From positions 1 through 64,000 of the forward strand of contig JASJFT010000031.1 in NCBI GenBank assembly GCA_030770425.1: a stretch of DNA of 64,000 bases, in the 5' to 3' direction. Below the pieces are notes generated by a model that worked only from the letters and a program-made list of their open reading frames with translations, made no database searches and was not told the DNA's origin. Both the position numbers and the translations under genes were made by a program. This document shows positions 12,023 to 23,410 of this stretch, in pieces (within the stretch, counting starts at the first letter, position 1; each line of letters starts with the position of its first letter). This DNA comes from Darksidea phi (taxonomy: Eukaryota > Ascomycota > Dothideomycetes > Pleosporales > Lentitheciaceae).

Positions 12023-13611
12023 ATTCGCTCCGAGGCCGCGACAAGGTCACAGCTCGCAGGCGTCTTCTATGATAGCGGGACGTGGTGTTGGCAGACCGTG
12101 TTTCTCCGATGAGGTAGCTTGAGGTTGTCGATCTGGGGCAATAAGGCGTGGTTTACTGCGTGGTTTGCGGCGCGGCGCTTCTTCGATATTGTACGTTGCC
12201 AAATATGAAACGGATGCGAGGGTATCCGGATTAGCCATATGCGAGGGCGAATAGAATGAACATCGAAACGCCATGAGTCCAGTCTCCGAGATGATATTCT
12301 TAGCCTTCGTTGGCGATGGAAGAAGCAGGATAACATTCAAACGGTGTGTTTTACGTGGTGGGTGGAAGAAGACAGGCAGATGACCGAGGCCAGAAACACG
12401 GCCGGCACCGAGTTGGACAGCCATCCCAGGTTTCGCGCTGGTAGTCACAGTAGGTGCCGGCGTGCTAACCAATATCCAGGTAACAACAGCGAAGGATCTC
12501 ACCGGTTAATGCACGCCTTGGCCTCCGGGCGCAAGCCGCATCTTGTGTTACCAATGTTTCTTTGAGCCGCACCACCTTGCCACGTTTGACGTGCATATGA
12601 CTTGCTTACGGGTTGGTGATTCACTGCTCCATGCTATACTTGGCGCGAGGCTTGCGACATCTCTTCGCACTAGCACTGCAATGTGATCGCATCATCATCT
12701 ATCTTTACCAACACAGCAGCAAGACTTCCTACTACTCCAGTAGTGTGCGGTGTTTGTGCTCGCCACATAGTAAACCTGAGCTCAACATGCAAAGAGGCGT
12801 TGGCCCGCTCTGAATTTTATTCGCGTAGTTCCAGAACGTGGCGATCGGCTTGTCATACTATTTTTACTCCTTCGATGGGGGACCGGATAGCATACTCCAC
12901 ACTGCCGGACCGGTCCCCGCACTCATGCGAGGATTTCGGATGCACGACGGAGCTGCTGGCGACGGATACAACGTCTGTGTCACGCGGAGACGGGAGTAGA
13001 TGAGTTTGCCTCGGAGGATTGTCGGGATTATAGATTGCGTTTGCGGTGGCTAGGGGGGAGGTTTGGACTGTCGGACTGTCGGACTGTCGACCGATGGTGC
13101 GCACGGGCCGGTAGTGTATTCTTAGCCGCCGACAAGCACAGACCAGTCCAGGAATGCTGCAGCGGTGCCTGTCCGTCACGGCCCCGTAGCGCCCGTTATT
13201 CGCTGGCCGGCGACGCACATTTCCCCCATTGCCCCCCCCACTTGATGCCGTTCGAGTTAGAGCAGGTCGGCCGTCGTAGGCCCTGGTCGCCCCAACCTTT
13301 GGACCCTTCGTGCTGGGGCGAGCAGCGAATCCATCACTCTTCTTCGCGTGCCGTGCGAGGAGCAATGCACCGAGAATTGCACCACGCACCAGGCCCAAAC
13401 CTTCATCGTGCGGGCCTCTGCGTTGCCGCACCGTGACAAAGCGCGCCTGTCTCGCCCTGCATCCCATCACCAGCGCCTTTCCCGCCTGTGTCCCACCGCC
13501 AGCGATTGGATTCGTCGTCGAGTCGCTGGGAGCCGCTGGAGGCTTTTGGCGTAGAGCCTATTGCGCCGCATTGCACGAACACAAAACCCCTCCCCTACGC
13601 ACCCGCACAGC
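12023..13611. other. Intergenic, nothing coding recognised
   Basis: About 1.6 kb between fbp1 and the next gene. Overlapping open frames on both strands near 12.9-13.5 kb have no domain content and reflect high GC. An 8-bp unit GGACTGTC is repeated three times in tandem at 13065-13088. The right part is presumably the promoter of the gene starting at 13612. Confidence 0.5.
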
Positions 13612-16600
13612 ATGTCTGAGCTCCACGACTACCCTACCGTCGCGCCGCGCTCTCCCCTCCTCCCTCCTCCTCCGCCGTCGCCGGGCCACACGCAGACGCA
13701 GACGCAGACGTCCCCCCTTCGTCGCATCGCCGTGCAGCCCCCCATCATAACAACGGCCCTCGCTCCACCGCACCTCGGCGCCTCCTCGTCGTCCTTCTTG
13801 CATGGCCAGACTCCCGCGAGCGCGACTTCGTTAAGCGTGCCCTTTTCGCCGTACGCGCCTTCGCCTAGTTCTTCGTCGTATGCGCCTTCGCCCGTGTCGA
13901 CGGCGGGAATGGCTATGAGGAATGTCACCAGTGTGCCGTATAATCCGCAGCAGTGGGGGAGAAATGTTTCCAGCGGTGGCCAGTTTGTTCCGCATGCTGC
14001 GAATCAGGCGCAGACGCCGGTTGCGACGGCGAGGTCGGAGGTTACTGGTATGGAAGGTATGTGCCGTCCGGTCTCTAGATTTCGTCCCATATCAAATGAG
14101 ATCTACGTATCCGCTGATACCCTCTAGCGGCGATGCCATCCCCACCACCGCCGTACTCTCCTGGCCAGAACCAAAACATATCCCAGAATCTCAATTCCTC
14201 TCCACATCTCTCCGGCAATGCCTTCCCCGCCAACCCTCCACCGCCCCCTCCTCCACCACCCTCCGACTATGCACCATCTCCCCGTCCAGTGTCGGGCTTC
14301 GTTAGCCGACCCGGGTCTATGATCATGCCCACAAGCGCGACCAGCGTGACATCAAATCCTCAGTTTCCTCCGCCGCCACCGACCACGAAGCGTTCTGCTT
14401 CGCGGGATAAATTGAGCTCCAAGTTTAGTCTGTCTTCGTTTAGACACAGGAACGCTGAGAGCCCTGGCCCAAGCAATATCGAGAGCCTGCGGCTCAACAC
14501 AAGCGAAGCCCTTCAGCGTGCTCCTGGGTCTCCTGGACTTGCAGGACCGCGTGCATCACAACAGTACGTGTATTTCTTGCTTCGACGAATACTTTCTAAC
14601 ATGAGTGTAGCTTCTTGACAAACCCGCACCCGGAGCGCCGTTGGAGTCCGGAGACGCAATCTCCTATTCGAGCGCCCACTTCCCGTCGAGCAGCTTCCAC
14701 TGGTGTTCTTGCTACGGAATCCCGCACACCAATAGAGAGTTCGCCTACCCCTCTACAAGGCAGTTGGGTGCCGCCCCCTCCACCTGGTCCTCCCCCAAAC
14801 AGCTCAAGATCCCAAAGTTTGGGACGTGGACTGGACTCGAATGCCAATCGGCAGTCTGCCCATCTTCCCGCACCCCCTACGCGGAGACCTGGGCAGAGCG
14901 TTTTGACCCCCATCCCCCCAACCCCTGTGGGCTGGCAAGATGAACAAGTGCAGCATCGATCGAGGTCACCTGCCGTTCGAGGACTACAGATTGACACAAG
15001 TCCCCAGACTATACGCACCCCAGAGCAACATTCGCGTTTCGCAGACGAAGATGTGTCTGTCTCCTCTGGACCTACTACGTCTACCAACAGTACGCTTTAC
15101 CGTGATCCAGCACGCCGCGACCAGAGCACACGCGGCATCCGCGAGCGTCGGAGCGAAAGTCGTGCCGCTCGCGAACGCGTTGAGCCTAACAACAACCCCT
15201 GGGCGCAGGACATGGATTCGACTGCAACACAGCCTGCCAACTTGGTGTTGGGAAGCCCTGAAGGTGGTCTGAATCGTCGGGGCGCGGTCAACAAGTCCAC
15301 TCCGCGAAGTGCTGGACCTGTGCGCTCCCCTCGAAGCTCTCAACTCATTGACGAGCCTGGGTCATCAAACTCCACTCCGCGCATCGACTCTTACCGAAGA
15401 GCCGCGACCGGCCCCGCCCCCACGCCGCCGTTTTCACCAGGTACGGATAGTTTCGATCCTCATACCCAGAAAACTCTTACGTCCATACCCCCCAAGGCTC
15501 TTCCTACTCCACCTCTACGCTCCTATGGCAACGACAATGCTTCAGGCCTGACTGACAGTTCAGGGCCTGCAACCCGGCGAGGATCACAGGCATCACACAA
15601 TTCGGAGATCAGACCGGACGCAACTTCATCCAACACACCTCGAGCTGCACATAGCGACTCGTTCGCGCAAGCAGCGATCGAACGGCACCGCTTGTTTGTT
15701 GAAAGGGAGACGTCAGCCCAAACAGACCAGGACCGCTTAGAGCTCTTCGCTGAGTATATCGTCGCCGAGTCTAGACTTCGACGAGATCGCTACTCCGCAG
15801 CATTCGACGCGATGGCGGGCGACGTGGTGGATTTGACTAGGGACCTTTGGCGGTCACACAGTACGACAGGACGACGATCAGTAACCCCTGGTGCAAAAAG
15901 TGCCTCTGTTGTTCCTAGTGGTAGAAGGTCACAAGGCTCGACTGCTGGTGAGTCGCCGGATACGAGGTTGTCCAACTCCGTTCCCACCACAGCGGCGAGC
16001 CCGGCTTCTTCGGTGGCCAACTTCACTCCTCACACGGAACCCGCTTCTCCCTCGAGTGCAACCAGTCAACGTGCTCGTGATGCTACGTGGAACTATCAAC
16101 CAGTTCTGTCGCCTATTCCGAGCATGGCGATGAGCACGGTAGCTGACGAGGAGGACTCTCGCGGTCGTTCAGCGAGCCGGTGGTGGGAAGCTAGCAATGA
16201 TGGTGCATCTTCTGGTATTGGCAGCCGGAGGTTGGAAAGGAGCAAGAGGGAGTCAAAGTATATGGGTCTACCGAAGGAAGCACGGGAGAGCCTGCAATGG
16301 GCAGGGGAGGACACACCCTCGCCGGGATATCGTGCGGAATCCAGCAGCCGACAAGCATATGGTCCAAACGAGTATCCACCGGAGAAGGTTGGCCTGCATG
16401 AGCAGACGCCGAAGAAACAGTCGCATGACTTCTACCCTATTTCTGCGCCGACAACACCAGACCCGCGTAAGCTGGATGTGTCCAGACTGGTGACGCTGCC
16501 GCCGCCTTACCCGCGACATCATCCCGCTGTCAACAACAACCATCCTGATCTCGCCTCAATCCGCAGCAACCTCCGCACTACATCTGATTTAGGAGAAGTC

Positions 16601-17746
16601 AAGACGACTAAGGAGCGCTTCCACTCGAAGACTGATGCCAGGAAAGAGCAAGAGGCCGCAGCTTTGGTTGACCGGCGAGCACAACTTCGCTGGAACGTCC
16701 AAGAGAACGTGAAGAATGGCGTCATGAGCTATTCCGAAGCCGCCAAAGCGGATGCGGATTTCGAAGCCCGCGAACACAAACGCGCCCAGGATCTCGTGCA
16801 GAATATATTCGACACGTTCCAGGCTGAAGTTGCCAACCCACTCCACGCCATGTTCTGCGAGCGAATCAACAAAGTGACGGCTTCCATCGAACATCTAAGG
16901 GGTCGCTTGTCCAGCGACGCTCAGGAGCTCAATCCGAATCAGACTCAAGAAGAGGGGGACGAGCAGCCCGAGTTGCTCGAAATGTTGACCCTACTAAAGT
17001 GGCTTTTCGAGGCGCGCGAGCAGCTGCACAAGGAGATGTTTGAGCTAGAAGACGAGCGAAACGATCTGTACAAGGACATCATCATTCTTCCCTATATCCA
17101 GTCGAAGAACGATCAAAAGGTTAGGGAAGCCACAACCTTTTTCGGCCGAGACGCTCAGGATCGGAAGGTCACATGGGAGAAGGAGATTCTCAAGCGATAC
17201 GAGGATTTGATGAACGTCATTGAGCAGAACGTTACTCGAGGGGTGGAAGCACAGCTGTCAGCGTTCTGGGACATCGCACCTGGACTACTTGCTATCGTTC
17301 AAAGAGTGCCGTCGCAGCTGAACGGGTTTGACATTCTGATCCCGCCACAAGAGTACGAGGAGAATCTAGCCTACCACGACTTCCCGATGCAGTACCTGTA
17401 CAGCCTCCTCGCTCATGCAGGGCGCTCAGCGTATCAGTTCATCGAATCGCAAACCAACTTGCTTTGTCTCTTGCACGAGGTCAAGACTGGTGTTATGACG
17501 GCTGGCTCGCGGCTGCTGGAGACGCAGAGGATTCTCGAAGGGGAAGGTCAAGAGAGCGTGAGTCGCGAAATGCAGGCAATCCGCGAAGACGAAGAGCGCA
17601 GGCTCACGGACGATTTGAAAGAAAAGGTCGGGCTTGTTGAGAGCCAATGGGACGATGCTCTCGGCAAGGGTTTGGATATTTGCAAGAGGCGCGTCGAAGG
17701 CTTCCTCACGGAGCAGGGCGGGTGGGACGACAGTCTCAAAGAATGA
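13612..17746 (+). CDS. Large Pro/Ser-rich coiled-coil protein, unknown function
   Basis: Three exons, 13612-14056, 14128-14563 and 14611-17746, give 1338 residues. I do not recognise a named family. Residues 1 to about 950 are low-complexity and rich in Pro, Ser and Thr, with poly-Pro runs (LLPPPPPSP, PPPPPPPPPSDYAP), a short Gln-Thr repeat and many SP/TP sites. A short helical island at about 370-430 includes RDQDRLELFAEY-like charged sequence. From about 960 to the end the protein is helical, with long charged segments (ERINKVTASIEHLRGRL, LFEAREQLHKEMFELEDERN) likely to form coiled coils. There is no signal peptide or membrane segment. The layout (disordered, phosphorylatable N-half plus helical C-half) suggests a cytosolic scaffold or cell-polarity protein, which is inference only. 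Splice joins are clean at both introns. Confidence 0.85.
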
Positions 17747-18345
17747 AACGAACGTCACGAGGTGCATTTTGGTGTTTGCATGGTTTTCACTATGGATTGC
17801 AGTTGTTGTGTTTTTAGCACAGATACCCATTTTTAATCTCCTTCGGCGAGCATTTACCAAAGGTTCGGTAGTGTAGGTCAATGAGACATGTGCGTTGTTG
17901 GCAGGGTCACTGTCACTAACTTTGGTTGTGCATTTTAATCATCTTTAGTACTCAGTAGCAGGCGGCTCGAGTTGTTTAGGAGGTGAAGTCGCTGATCCTG
18001 CCCCGCCGCATCTGGGAGCAAAGTGAGAGTACGTGCTTTTCACACACCGCAGCCGACATTTCCAAACGGCTCATTGGTCGAGCCTTCAACCGTTCGTCGC
18101 TTCGTTTGCGTTGCTCGCTCTTTGTTGCCCCCGCGCGTGAGGAGGAAGTGTCTTTCATTCACCGCCAGTGATAGCGCTGTCCATACTCGGCTAGTGCGGC
18201 GTGTGCACGGACGCCCCAGAAATCTTCCACGCTCTTAAAAAGGCTTTGGCTCGCCATGAACCCACCGCAAACGCCTTGCACCCACAACATCCCACAGCTT
18301 CTCCCCGCCCCGGTTCTCGCGCGGACCGTATAACTTCAGAAAAGC
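17747..18345. other. Intergenic and pab1 promoter
   Basis: No gene recognised. An inverted CCAAT box (ATTGG) lies at 18073-18077, upstream of pab1. The right part grades into the A-rich pab1 leader. Confidence 0.45.
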
Positions 18346-18380
18346 CACAAAAAAATCCAGAAAACAACAAAAAAACCCAG
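18338..18380 (+). promoter_or_regulatory. A-rich tract in the presumed pab1 5' leader
   Basis: This stretch is mostly adenine, with two runs of seven A separated by short CCAG or CAAC spacers, about 320 bp before the pab1 ATG and upstream of a leader intron. In other eukaryotes PABP mRNAs carry A-rich leader elements that bind PABP and repress translation. That this tract is transcribed and works this way here is inference. Confidence 0.45.
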
Positions 18381-18573
18381 TCTTGACGACTCTCTCTCCC
18401 GCCCAACCGCGCTCGTCGTCTCAGTCGCTTGCTCTACTTCGCCAGTCCTCCTTCAGTCGCCCGCCCGCTCCACGAGTAGAAGGACCCCACGCGCCTGCCT
18501 GTTCATTCTCTTGGACACATAGCACCTGTATATTCAGCACGTCATCGTTGTCGCAGCTTCTTAGCAGCTACAG

Positions 18574-18682
18574 GTAAGCGTCCTACGCCTTTTTTTTTCC
18601 TTCTCTACATGCAAGCGAGCGCGCCTGCACGCCGCAACCCTGCTCCTGCCCACAAAATTTTGACCGGCTCCACTGAACGCAG
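18574..18682 (+). other. Probable intron in the pab1 5' leader
   Basis: CTACAG|GTAAGCG at 18568-18580 is a near-perfect donor. It is followed by a long pyrimidine run and an AACGCAG acceptor at 18676-18682, only 15 bases before the pab1 ATG. Splicing would place the start codon just inside the second exon. Confidence 0.6.
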
Positions 18683-18697
18683 AGCAGTATAATCGAG

Positions 18698-20991
18698 ATG
18701 TCTGAAGTCGCCAACTCCGCCTCCCCCGTCCAGGACGGTGCTCCGGACGCTGCCAACGGCACCTCGCTCAACACCAACGTCGCCCCCGCTCAGGGCGATG
18801 CCCAGACACCCGCCTCTGCGACCGCCCACCCCAACTCGGCCTCGCTCTATGTCGGCGAACTCGACCCCTCCGTCACCGAGGCCATGCTCTTCGAGCTCTT
18901 CTCTTCCATCGGCCAGGTTGCCTCGATCCGTGTCTGCCGTGACGCCGTCACCCGCCGCTCGCTCGGTTACGCCTATGTTAACTACAACAGCTCGGAGGAC
19001 GGCGAGAAGGCCCTCGAGGAGCTGAACTACACCGTCATCAAGGGCAAGCCATGCCGCATCATGTGGTCCCAGCGCGACCCGGCTCTGCGCAAGACCGGCC
19101 AGGGCAACGTCTTCATCAAGAACCTGGACCACGCCATTGACAACAAGGCTCTGCACGACACCTTCGCCGCTTTTGGTAACATCCTGAGCTGCAAAGTTGC
19201 GCAGGACGAGATGGGTAACTCCAAGGGCTATGGTTTCGTCCACTACGAGACCGCCGAGGCCGCCAACAATGCCATTAAGCATGTCAATGGCATGTTGCTG
19301 AACGAGAAGAAAGTCTTCGTGGGCCACCACATCCCCAAGAAGGAGCGCATGAGCAAATTCGAGGAGATGAAGGCCAACTTCACCAACATCTACGTCAAGA
19401 ACGTCAGCTTGGATGTTACCGACGACGAGTTCCGCGACTTGTTCGAGAAGCACGGCGACATCACCTCGGCTTCCCTTGCGCGCGATGATCAGGGCAAGAG
19501 CCGTGGTTTTGGCTTTGTCAACTTCGTTAAGCATGAGGCCGCTGCCGTCGCCGTCGATACGCTGAATGACACCGAGTTCCACGGCCAAAAGCTGTACGTC
19601 GGTCGTGCTCAGAAGAAGCACGAGCGTGAGGAGGAGCTGCGCAAGCAGTACGAGGCCGCCCGTCTCGAGAAGCAGTCCAAGTACCAGGGCGTCAACTTGT
19701 ACATCAAGAACCTCGACGATGATGTCGACGATGAGAAGCTCCGCGACATGTTCGCTCCCTTTGGTACCATCACCTCCGCCAAGGTCATGCGCGATGCTAT
19801 GCCTGCCGAGCGCTCTGAGAGCTCCTCTGAGGACAAGGACGAGAAGCCAGAAGGCGAGGAAGAGAAGAAGGAGAGTGAGGACGATGAGAAGAAGGACGAC
19901 AAGAGCGAGGGTGCCAAGGTCACTATAAAGGGCGAGAAGAAGATCTTGGGTAAGAGCAAGGGCTTCGGCTTTGTCTGCTTCAGTAACCCCGACGAGGCTA
20001 CCAAGGCTGTCACCGAGATGAACCAGAAGATGTTTGGCGGCAAGCCCCTCTACGTCGCTCTGGCTCAGCGCAAAGATGTTCGCAAGAACCAACTCGAGGC
20101 TACCATCCAAGCCCGCAATCAGCTTCGCATGCAACAGCAACAGCAGCAATTCGGTGGCATGCCCCAGATGTTCATTGCCCCTGGTCAGCAGCCGATGATG
20201 TTCCCTCCTGGTGGTCGCGGCCAGATGCCCTTCCCTGGTGGTATCCCTGGCGCCCAGCCAGGCGGTCGTGGTGCTGGCTTCCCCGGCGGCATGCCCGTCG
20301 CTCAGCAGGGTGGACGCGGCGGTCCCAATGCTCAGCAGGTTCCTCCCATGTATATGCCACCCGGCATGGTCCCTGGTGGTTTCCCCAACCCGCAGATGTA
20401 CAACCCGCAGCAGTACATGCAGATCGCCCAGGCAGCTGCTCAGCAACTGAATGGCGGACGCCCCGGTGCCGGCCCTCGTGTGCCGATGGCCCCGCAAGGC
20501 ATTCCTGGCCAGATCCCCGGCATTCGAGGCGGTCAGTCATTCCCTCCGCAGCAGCCAGGTGGTCGCGGTGCACCCCAGGGCCGCCCAGGTCAGCCGCCCC
20601 TGCAGGGCTTCCCTCAGCCTACTGGTCGTCCTGTCGTCCCCGGCGCTCCTGGTGTCGACGTTACCGCCCTAAATGCCGCTCCCGCCGGTCAGCAGAAGCA
20701 GATGCTGGGCGAGGCGCTTTACCCCAAGATCCACGAGATGCAGCCCGAGTTGGCTGGTAAGATTACGGGTATGCTCCTCGAGATGGACAATGCCGAACTT
20801 ATCAACCTGTGAATACTCCAACACTTCCTCCCCCTTGTCTAAAGCTAACCATTCGTAGTACCTCCGATGAAGCTGCTCTTCGTGCGAAGGTCGAAGAAGC
20901 GATGACCGTCTATGACGAGTACGTCAAGAACAAAGATGGTGAGGGCGAGAAAGATGCTTCCAAGGAAGAGTCCAAAGAAGACAAAGCTTAA
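18698..20991 (+). CDS. pab1: Poly(A)-binding protein
   Basis: Exon 1 is 18698-20808 and exon 2 is 20859-20991, giving 747 residues. It binds mRNA poly(A) tails and supports translation initiation, mRNA stability and export. Four RRMs begin at about residues 49 (SLYVGEL), 137 (NVFIKNL), 230 (NIYVKNV) and 333 (NLYIKNL). RRM4 is interrupted by an acidic/Lys insertion at about 369-418 ([19 protein letters not shown]) between its RNP2 and RNP1 motifs. A Gln/Gly/Pro/Met-rich linker covers about 480-660. The C-terminal MLLE (PABC) domain begins at about 665 and carries KITGMLLE. The single coding intron cuts the MLLE domain; if retained, a TGA follows at once. The tail is Lys/Glu-rich. Codon use is strongly biased to C at third positions, as expected of a highly expressed gene. 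Confidence 0.96.
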
Positions 20992-22275
20992 AGATTTTAC
21001 AGTTGGCGCTGAGTAGGACTCTCGTCCTGAGAACACCTTCCTCGGCACACTGATGATGACGGTTCGATGACTCACTCGATGGCGAATGGCGTACGGTTCA
21101 CGGTTTCCTCTCCTCGGCGGATGGCTTTACGACTGATTGCACACCAAAAGTTCTTCTGCGGTCTCTTTCTTTCTTCACGCCTGTCGTTTCGTTTCGTTAC
21201 TCGTTCTCGGCGCTTGCGAGACGCATATACGAGACTGATATGGCTGTTGGCTGGTCCTATACCTCTGGCTTTCCTACCTCGGCTGCCTACCCCTTAGCTG
21301 GACGTAGGCAGCCCCCAATCTCGACTACCTCATTGTTGAGTTGGGTTTATATGCTCCTTTTTTTCTGTATCATAGACGGTCAGGTCTGCATCGATCATGC
21401 CTTGGGTGGGATTCGGTGTAGCCGGTTTTGCAGGCTTTGATACCTCACAGTGGGCCCCGATCCTTTTTTTTTTCGGCCCCTCGTCGCATGCGTATGGCGG
21501 GTTTCACGTTCGAGGTTTGGGTGTGGATAATGATGGTGGATACCGAGTGGCCTTTTTCTATGCGCTCTTGGTTGGGTGGATGGATAGTGGGACGGTGGAA
21601 GGAAGAGTAGGGTGTGCGTGCACAGTATGAATTACGGAATAGTTTATTTGCGACATGTAGGTGATACGTCGGAATAGAGCTTTTTCAATCTTCATGCTTG
21701 GGTGCATCGCTTGTGTTTACTTGAAAGATGCTACTGGGATCTAAGGCTTAACTGTCAATTCTGGCTCATAGTGATAACAGATCTCAGTCTTGAAGACGGC
21801 ACTTGAGATACCGAACCGTGGCGCAAAGGACAAGTTCACTAGTAGCCTCTTGTTGTGTACCCACAAGTACTTCTACAACGCGCAGTATTTATTATAGTCA
21901 GACTACCTTGAGCCTCCCCGTCCGCTCAAACTCTTTCAATTGAGCACCCTTTTTCCAGCGCGAGAAATCGATCGCACTGCAACCCTTTCCTAGACCAATC
22001 CTCTAACGTCTACTACCCAATACCCGAAAACTAAATCCCTATCTACGCACTCAAGCCGCGTAGGTTGGGCAACGACTTAAATACTCAAATAGTATGAAAT
22101 GGTGGATATTGTTACTTGTTACTTTTGACATGGATGTGCTGAGGGCTGTGCAGGGCTGTGGTGGAGGAGGAGGAGCGATGTGGATACGTGGTCTGTGCCT
22201 GAGGCTTAGGCGCGAGGGAAGGTGGGATTTTCCTCTCGAAAAGTTGGGCGAGTCCACCCTACAATGATCAGGGGT
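20992..22275. other. pab1 downstream region, nothing coding recognised
   Basis: Pyrimidine-rich tracts near the left end probably belong to the pab1 3' UTR. Short open frames on the plus strand at 21.1-21.6 kb look like random translations with no domain. Confidence 0.5.
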
Positions 22276-22361
22276 TTTCACTGCAATCTTTAGCGCGGAC
22301 GAGCAGTCCGTCGCTCAGCCGCACGCCATTCCTATCTAAGACATACGTGCTTACTCCCATC
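22276..22361 (+). repeat. 86-bp repeat, copy 1 (left terminal repeat)
   Basis: It differs from copy 2 at one position (GCGCGG versus GCGTGG in the first quarter). A 27-bp G-rich spacer separates the two copies. Confidence 0.85.
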
Positions 22362-22388
22362 TGTGGGGGAGGAGGAGGGTGTTGGTGC

Positions 22389-22474
22389 TTTCACTGCAAT
22401 CTTTAGCGTGGACGAGCAGTCCGTCGCTCAGCCGCACGCCATTCCTATCTAAGACATACGTGCTTACTCCCATC
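22389..22474 (+). repeat. 86-bp repeat, copy 2 (tandem duplicate)
   Basis: Direct duplicate of the sequence at 22276-22361. The near identity implies a recent duplication, or conversion between the copies. Confidence 0.85.
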
Positions 22475-22627
22475 GTCGATCCACTCTTCGCCTATGATAG
22501 GGATGTGTGGGCTTTGTTAGGGAAGGGGGTGGGAGGTGAGTGGTGGTGGTGATGGTGATAGTTTGGGGCTGGAAAGGGTAGAATGGAGAGTGTAGGGTGG
22601 TAGGTAAAGGGTAGATCGAGGATGGTG

Positions 22628-22714
22628 GATGCGGGAGTAAGTACGTATATCTTAAATGGGAATGGTGTGCGGATGAGCGACGGACTGCTCGTCCGCGCTA
22701 AGATTGCAGTGAAA
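22628..22714 (-). repeat. 86-bp repeat, inverted copy (right terminal repeat)
   Basis: Reverse complement of the two left copies. It is closest at its outer 45 bp (GAGCGACGGACTGCTCGTCC onward) and more diverged inward. Confidence 0.8.
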
Positions 22715-23410
22715 CACGAGCTCCCCAACACACTTTCGGCCGACCACATAGTGTGTAAAACCTCGCTTAAATTTTTTAGCTCAGCCCACCACACCAAAGT
22801 TCAAACCACCAATAGATATTTTAGGCCTTATATTGAAAGAGTAGCAGCCATCGCGTCATCAAACTTGCGGAATAACTCCAAAAAATGACATAAAAAGATA
22901 TTTCGCCCCGGATACCTTGAAATGCAAGAAGGCGGTTGGTTGCAACCAAAGGGGTTGCAGTCGTTGCGTGAGGCGTCACGGCGTGACTGCGATGGCAACG
23001 GCCCGAATCTGTACTTATAGTCTAGCAGGGGATGGGAACTACGCCGCCATGCGGCTTATATTATCCAAGGGCGGGCGATTGAAGGGTATAAAGTCGGCGC
23101 ATTCTTCATTGCATGTAGGTAAGAAACACCGAGTTCCAGATACAGGAGGTAGAGTAGGCGATGATACCCTGAGCGGAAACAGGAATGATACAAGGACGAT
23201 ATCTTAGACTATGGTTAGAGATGTGGAGTCGTGACATGAACAGCATGAGAAAAAGTACATCTAAGTACGTTTGAGAATCTCTCGGGAGTTGTAATCAGTG
23301 TAGGAGATGCTAATAACCAATCCTTCAGCTCAACCAGCCGTGCCTAGCATGTGCCTTAGCCGTTAGCTCCAAAGAAGGTAGGGTTGATCCCAACACCTCA
23401 GACTAGCTTC
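22715..23410. other. Intergenic, nothing recognised
   Basis: Short open frames without domain content. The 3' end of the minus-strand DUF3176 gene lies at the right edge. Confidence 0.45.

Larger units (their letters stand above)
22276..22714. mobile_element. Small inverted-repeat element (MITE-like) with a duplicated left arm
   Basis: An 86-bp sequence at 22276-22361 recurs in the same orientation at 22389-22474 with one mismatch. It recurs inverted at 22628-22714 with several mismatches. The outer ends read TTTCACTGCAATC and GATTGCAGTGAAA. The element is 439 bp with no open frame, as in a non-autonomous DNA transposon whose left terminal repeat was tandemly duplicated. I could not identify a convincing target-site duplication, so the superfamily is unassigned. 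The CACTG end is only loosely CACTA-like. Confidence 0.6.

Noticed and set aside
12853..13470. 205-codon minus-strand frame in the fbp1-downstream gap
   Set aside because: GC-rich random frame; no signal peptide, domain or splice pattern.
18605..20497. A 630-codon open frame antisense to pab1
   Set aside because: It is the mirror of a C-ending-codon-rich gene; the translation is Leu/Val/Gly-rich with no domain, and pab1 on the other strand is certain.
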